A DNA stretch of 64,000 nt from Phycisphaera sp. GTDB taxonomy: Bacteria; Planctomycetota; Phycisphaerae; Phycisphaerales; Phycisphaeraceae. The notes beneath the pieces are model-generated. The model was not told the origin of the DNA, did no database searches, and was given only the letters and a program-made list of their open reading frames with translations. The stretch lies in assembly GCA_016125215.1 (NCBI GenBank), contig WGMF01000006.1, positions 124,001 through 188,000 of the forward strand. Direction: 5' to 3'. Position numbers and translations under genes: made by a program. Shown here in pieces: positions 60,963 through 64,000 of the stretch (positions are counted from its first letter, which is position 1; every line of letters starts with the position of its first letter).

Positions 60963-63494
60963 TCAGGCGGCGTCAGCCGCCCTTTGTGGATTGGATGCCA
61001 CTTCTTCTAAACGCCACATCGCGCCGTGACTGTTCCTGGGCGCATCGACCTTGACCAGACGGGCACCTCCGACATTGCGCCCCCGGATTCGTTTGAACAG
61101 AGCCCCGACCTGCCGCGCTGCAGGTGCTATCCCCGGCTTTGTATTGGTCAGAGACTCCAGCGCCGATCGCAAAGCAGACGTTGCGGGCCTGGGATAGGTG
61201 CAGTGCATAGTTCCCGGGTACAGATCCTTGAGTAGGATATTGACCAGGATGCCTTCGTTGTCGGGGTCGTAGGCCTTCAAGGCCTCAAACAAATCGCCGA
61301 TCGCGTCCACGTCACTATCCGTGGCGGCGATCAGGCTACCCGTAGTTTCGCAGGGATCGGGGTAACCCAACCACACCACGGCTTGCCGTACCAGTCCCGA
61401 CCACCCTTCGAAGCTGCCAAACGAAGGCAGAAACTTTCGGGGGTTGCCAGCAGCGCAGTATGCGCGGAGGACGGTCAAAGCACTCACCAAGAGCTCATCA
61501 CGGTGCGCGTGGACATAGTCAATCAGGTCCGGGTGTTTGAAGCCAGATCTCAGCTCGGGCCTTTCCTCCAGCGCGTCGAGACGGATGTGAATGCACCTAC
61601 GCCCCAGGTCGGCCCCGACGGAGACGTTGTTCCCGGTCGCGTACCAGGTCATCCCAAGAGGCACGGTCACTTGGCGGTTCTGCCCAAGCAGGCGGTCACT
61701 CCATTCGTCGGAGGTTAGCGCCCGGTCCAGGGCGTCGTTGCCGAACCTGCCCACCACGTTGTCGAGCAGGACCATGCTGGTGCCGCTCATGGCGAGCGTG
61801 GTGATCTTCTTACGCATCTCTTCGCTTTCATGGGCGTAGCCCGAAACAGGGAGCGACCGTCCGAGGACGATCTGACCAATCACCTGCGCGAGCAGGCTCT
61901 TGCCCGCGCCGCGGACGTTGGCGTCAATCAAGAACAAGGGGACGGGTCCGGAGAAGGCGCAGCGGGACAGCGGAGTCAACAGGGCGGCGAGATAAGCAGC
62001 CTTGTGGGTGTCATTCTCGAAATGAAAATCCCCCACGACATCCAGCAGCTTCGCCGCGGCGGCCTGGGCCTGTGCCTGCGTGGGCTGTACCGGAATTGAC
62101 GGGAAGTCGTTGGCGATCTCCATCATCATCCCCGTTCCGGCGTCATATCCGCGTTGGTCGGCAACGGTGCCGTCGGAACGCAGCAGGGGTGAGGTGGAGA
62201 TTCCGTTGAGCCGACGGATGTTTGGCCATTCCCCACGAGCCATGAGGCCCTTGGTCAGCCAGGTCGGCGGGTGCTTGGGGACGAGCGTATAGGGGTCGTA
62301 GAGGACCGCGTGTCGGGTGAGGTGCTCACTGAGCGTTTCAGGGGCCACGGGTTCTATGACGCCCCTGCCCTGAGACTGGGCGTTGGATGGGCCGGTGCCG
62401 TCGTTGGGGTGAGTGATTCTGACAAGCACCCCACCGCGTTGATAGAGTTCTTCGTCCATCTGTAAGGCGTTGACGGTCTGGTCAATCACCTCGTGCTCTT
62501 CGGTCGTCAACGGGATCGCGGGCCGTGGATCATCCGGAAGACCGCGTGTAACCTTCTTCTCGGCGTCTCTAATTCGTTGGATGATCTCCTGGTCAGACCA
62601 CTTTTTTGGAAATGGCCTCGTCTTCTCATATTCTCGGATGGCTTTGAGAGCGTGCTCGTCATCGAGGTCGTGTTCGACGGTCCTGCAGGCGGCGGCATAC
62701 AAGCGCTTAGACCCGTCGTTGTGGTCCTCGATTCTCATGGCCACCATGGACCGGACGCAGCGTTTTACCTTGTCACATGCATCGTCTGACGAACGTGTGG
62801 CCGGCGTTGTTGTGCTCGTAGCCACCGCCGTAGCGGGGTACGTTTCCCACAGGCTCCGCATCGTATCCGTGGTGTACAGGCGGTCGGCGTGGTGCTCATC
62901 GAGTGTCACCGGCACGGCGGGATCGGTTTTATGGTTCATGGTCCCCGCGAGGCGCAGGATGCGAGCCAGGTCGAAGACGGAGTCGAGTTTGAAACCCCTG
63001 GACTTCGCGCGCTCTTGCACATAGCCCTTCCATCCCTCGGCCAGGCTCTTTGCTGCTTCCAGGTCCGTCACGGGGTCCTGCAGCACCCAGTACGGGTGCA
63101 TGCCGTGACCGCTGCACACGACCATCGTGGGCGGGAGCGGGACAAGCTGTAGAAGTAGGTCCTTGGCTGCGTTAAGGTCGGCGGGCATACCGGGCTTGCC
63201 CACGTCCAGGTCGATGTAGAGTGCGGGCAGCACCGCGGTGTCGTCCGCCTTCCCCCTGCCCGACTCCGGCCTCGTCGCCATGGGTGTCACCCGGATCCAC
63301 ACGTCAAGGTCATGGAGCTCTTCGGCGCGGGCGACAAGCCGGTCCATAGCGTCGAGCGTAAAGAACTCTGACAAAAACCCGCTGCTTTCGCCTTTGAAGT
63401 TCAGAGCGACCAAGAGATTGCGGTCCTGGACCTGCCCCCACAAAAAGTGCAGTTGCTCCAGGGCGGGGCTTGTCGGTTTGGCTTCAACGTTCAT
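60963..63494 (-). CDS. Primase-helicase of the integrative element (PrimPol-like + AAA)
   Basis: 843 residues from MNVEAKPTSPALEQLHF, with GAGGAG seven bases upstream of the ATG at 63494. The N-terminal third carries a RepB-like primase motif: ALYIDLDVG with metal-binding acids, and SGHGMHPYW. The C-terminal half is a helicase-like P-loop domain with Walker A DANVRGAGKSLLAQVI (about 540) and MVLLDNVVG as a Walker B-like strand. Such bifunctional proteins replicate phage satellites and ICEs. Its start overlaps the excisionase-like gene by 11 bp. Confidence 0.82.
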   Translation of the reverse strand: MNVEAKPTSPALEQLHFLWGQVQDRNLLVALNFKGESSGFLSEFFTLDAMDRLVARAEELHDLDVWIRVTPMATRPESGRGKADDTAVLPALYIDLDVGKPGMPADLNAAKDLLLQLVPLPPTMVVCSGHGMHPYWVLQDPVTDLEAAKSLAEGWKGYVQERAKSRGFKLDSVFDLARILRLAGTMNHKTDPAVPVTLDEHHADRLYTTDTMRSLWETYPATAVATSTTTPATRSSDDACDKVKRCVRSMVAMRIEDHNDGSKRLYAAACRTVEHDLDDEHALKAIREYEKTRPFPKKWSDQEIIQRIRDAEKKVTRGLPDDPRPAIPLTTEEHEVIDQTVNALQMDEELYQRGGVLVRITHPNDGTGPSNAQSQGRGVIEPVAPETLSEHLTRHAVLYDPYTLVPKHPPTWLTKGLMARGEWPNIRRLNGISTSPLLRSDGTVADQRGYDAGTGMMMEIANDFPSIPVQPTQAQAQAAAAKLLDVVGDFHFENDTHKAAYLAALLTPLSRCAFSGPVPLFLIDANVRGAGKSLLAQVIGQIVLGRSLPVSGYAHESEEMRKKITTLAMSGTSMVLLDNVVGRFGNDALDRALTSDEWSDRLLGQNRQVTVPLGMTWYATGNNVSVGADLGRRCIHIRLDALEERPELRSGFKHPDLIDYVHAHRDELLVSALTVLRAYCAAGNPRKFLPSFGSFEGWSGLVRQAVVWLGYPDPCETTGSLIAATDSDVDAIGDLFEALKAYDPDNEGILVNILLKDLYPGTMHCTYPRPATSALRSALESLTNTKPGIAPAARQVGALFKRIRGRNVGGARLVKVDAPRNSHGAMWRLEEVASNPQRAADAA

Positions 63495-63735
63495 CGTCGG
63501 CTCCTCTCGCCAGCTCATCAAGCCAGCGTTGGAGGGCAAGTACGGGGTAAACCACGGCTCGTCCGAGCCGGGCGTGAGGGATCTCTCCACTTGCGGTCAA
63601 GCTCCACAAGAGCCGCTCTCCGATGCCCAGGGCCTTGGCCGCCTCGTCAGCACGCAGTGCGAGGCGTGGGGTACCTTGTTCGTGGTCGTGGCCAACGCCG
63701 TGGTTGGTGCTTTCGTTTGTATTCTTGTGGCTCAT
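63484..63735 (-). CDS. Excisionase-like HTH protein
   Basis: 83 residues from MSHKNTNESTNHGVGHDHEQ. The last 55 residues hold a MerR/excisionase-type helix-turn-helix: RADEAAKALGIGERLLWSLTASGEIPHARLGRAVVYPVLALQRWLDE. This protein would direct excision by the integrase at tRNA-Gly, or regulate the element. The N-terminus is His/Asn-rich. It overlaps the primase-helicase start by 11 bp, so they form an operon. Confidence 0.8.
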   Translation of the reverse strand: MSHKNTNESTNHGVGHDHEQGTPRLALRADEAAKALGIGERLLWSLTASGEIPHARLGRAVVYPVLALQRWLDELARGADDER

Positions 63736-63793
63736 GGTGTCATACTTATCTTGCTACGCCAGGATTGGGCAACGGACTGTTGTCACATGCACA

Positions 63794-63994
63794 TCACGCC
63801 TTCTTTGTGAGCCACTTTGAACTGCGTTTACTTTTCCTTCGCTCACGTTCCTCTCGATCGACCTGCCTGTCGTATTTCTGAAGAATATCAATCAGAAGTG
63901 GCTCTGGTGGGCACTTAATGGACGGGTTCCTCTGCCTGAACTTGTCCACCTCGATGGTGATCCAGTAGATGGTTTCGAGGCCGTAGTGCTTCAT
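63794..63994 (-). CDS. Small charged protein of the integrative element, hypothetical
   Basis: 66 residues from MKHYGLETIYWITIEVDKFRQRNPSIKCPPEPLLIDILQKYD, with a strongly basic C-terminus (REERERRKSKRSSKW). No family is recognised. It lies upstream of the excisionase gene on the same strand, with a 58 bp gap, near the window edge. Confidence 0.4.
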   Translation of the reverse strand: MKHYGLETIYWITIEVDKFRQRNPSIKCPPEPLLIDILQKYDRQVDREERERRKSKRSSKWLTKKA

Positions 63995-64000
63995 CCCGCC

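Overview
The window reads as chromosomal DNA of a Gram-negative planctomycete, most likely of the Phycisphaerae type. The evidence is the high GC content, an LEPR-XLL/SBBP-repeat exported protein at the left edge, KDO (LPS) synthesis genes, TMTC-like membrane/TPR proteins, lipoproteins, and several families of dispersed intergenic repeats. No rRNA or marker gene is present to fix the taxonomy, so this is inference.

Layout. 1-10 kb: a surface protein, an orphan RnfC/RnfD-like pair, a TPR protein, a two-domain pterin synthase homologue, and an AraC regulator divergent from a PhyH dioxygenase and a UroD-like protein. 10.6-20.5 kb, minus strand: a phage structural block in the order portal, scaffold, capsid remnant, tail/fibre proteins, holin-like and lipoprotein genes. 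20.7-30.3 kb: a sigma54 activator whose 3' end is duplicated around a small inverted-repeat element, DUF2062, leucyl aminopeptidase, YlbF, RNase R and Lgt. 30.4-40.8 kb, minus strand: a complete succinate/propionate module (CoA-transferase, biotin ligase, Na+-pumping methylmalonyl-CoA decarboxylase subunits, epimerase, two-subunit mutase, MeaB) behind a near-consensus promoter. 41-43.1 kb: an orphan ABC permease, a zinc-ribbon membrane protein and a REP-flanked RAYT transposase. 43.2-48.8 kb: a second phage-derived block, made of an interrupted large terminase, a candidate small terminase, a ParB-like protein, a GNAT-like protein and a soluble ABC ATPase in one overlapping operon, then an HTH regulator divergent from an S24 repressor. 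49-59.2 kb: a debranching-enzyme homologue, a peroxiredoxin lipoprotein, an ATP-grasp ligase with a metallopeptidase, KdsC and KdsD, ScpA and a TMTC-like protein. 59.26 kb to the right edge: an integrative element at tRNA-Gly(TCC), with integrase, iteron-like repeats, primase-helicase and excisionase.

How it fits together. The two phage blocks lie on the same strand in the order terminase then portal, as in many tailed phages, but are separated by 22.7 kb of cellular genes. The capsid gene is reduced to its first 50 codons and the terminase has one in-frame stop, so this looks like a split, decaying or domesticated phage. The most unusual part is the ABC ATPase - GNAT - ParB - TerS - TerL operon, in which each gene overlaps the next by 4 bp. 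The propionate module would convert succinate to propionate and store the decarboxylation energy as a sodium gradient.
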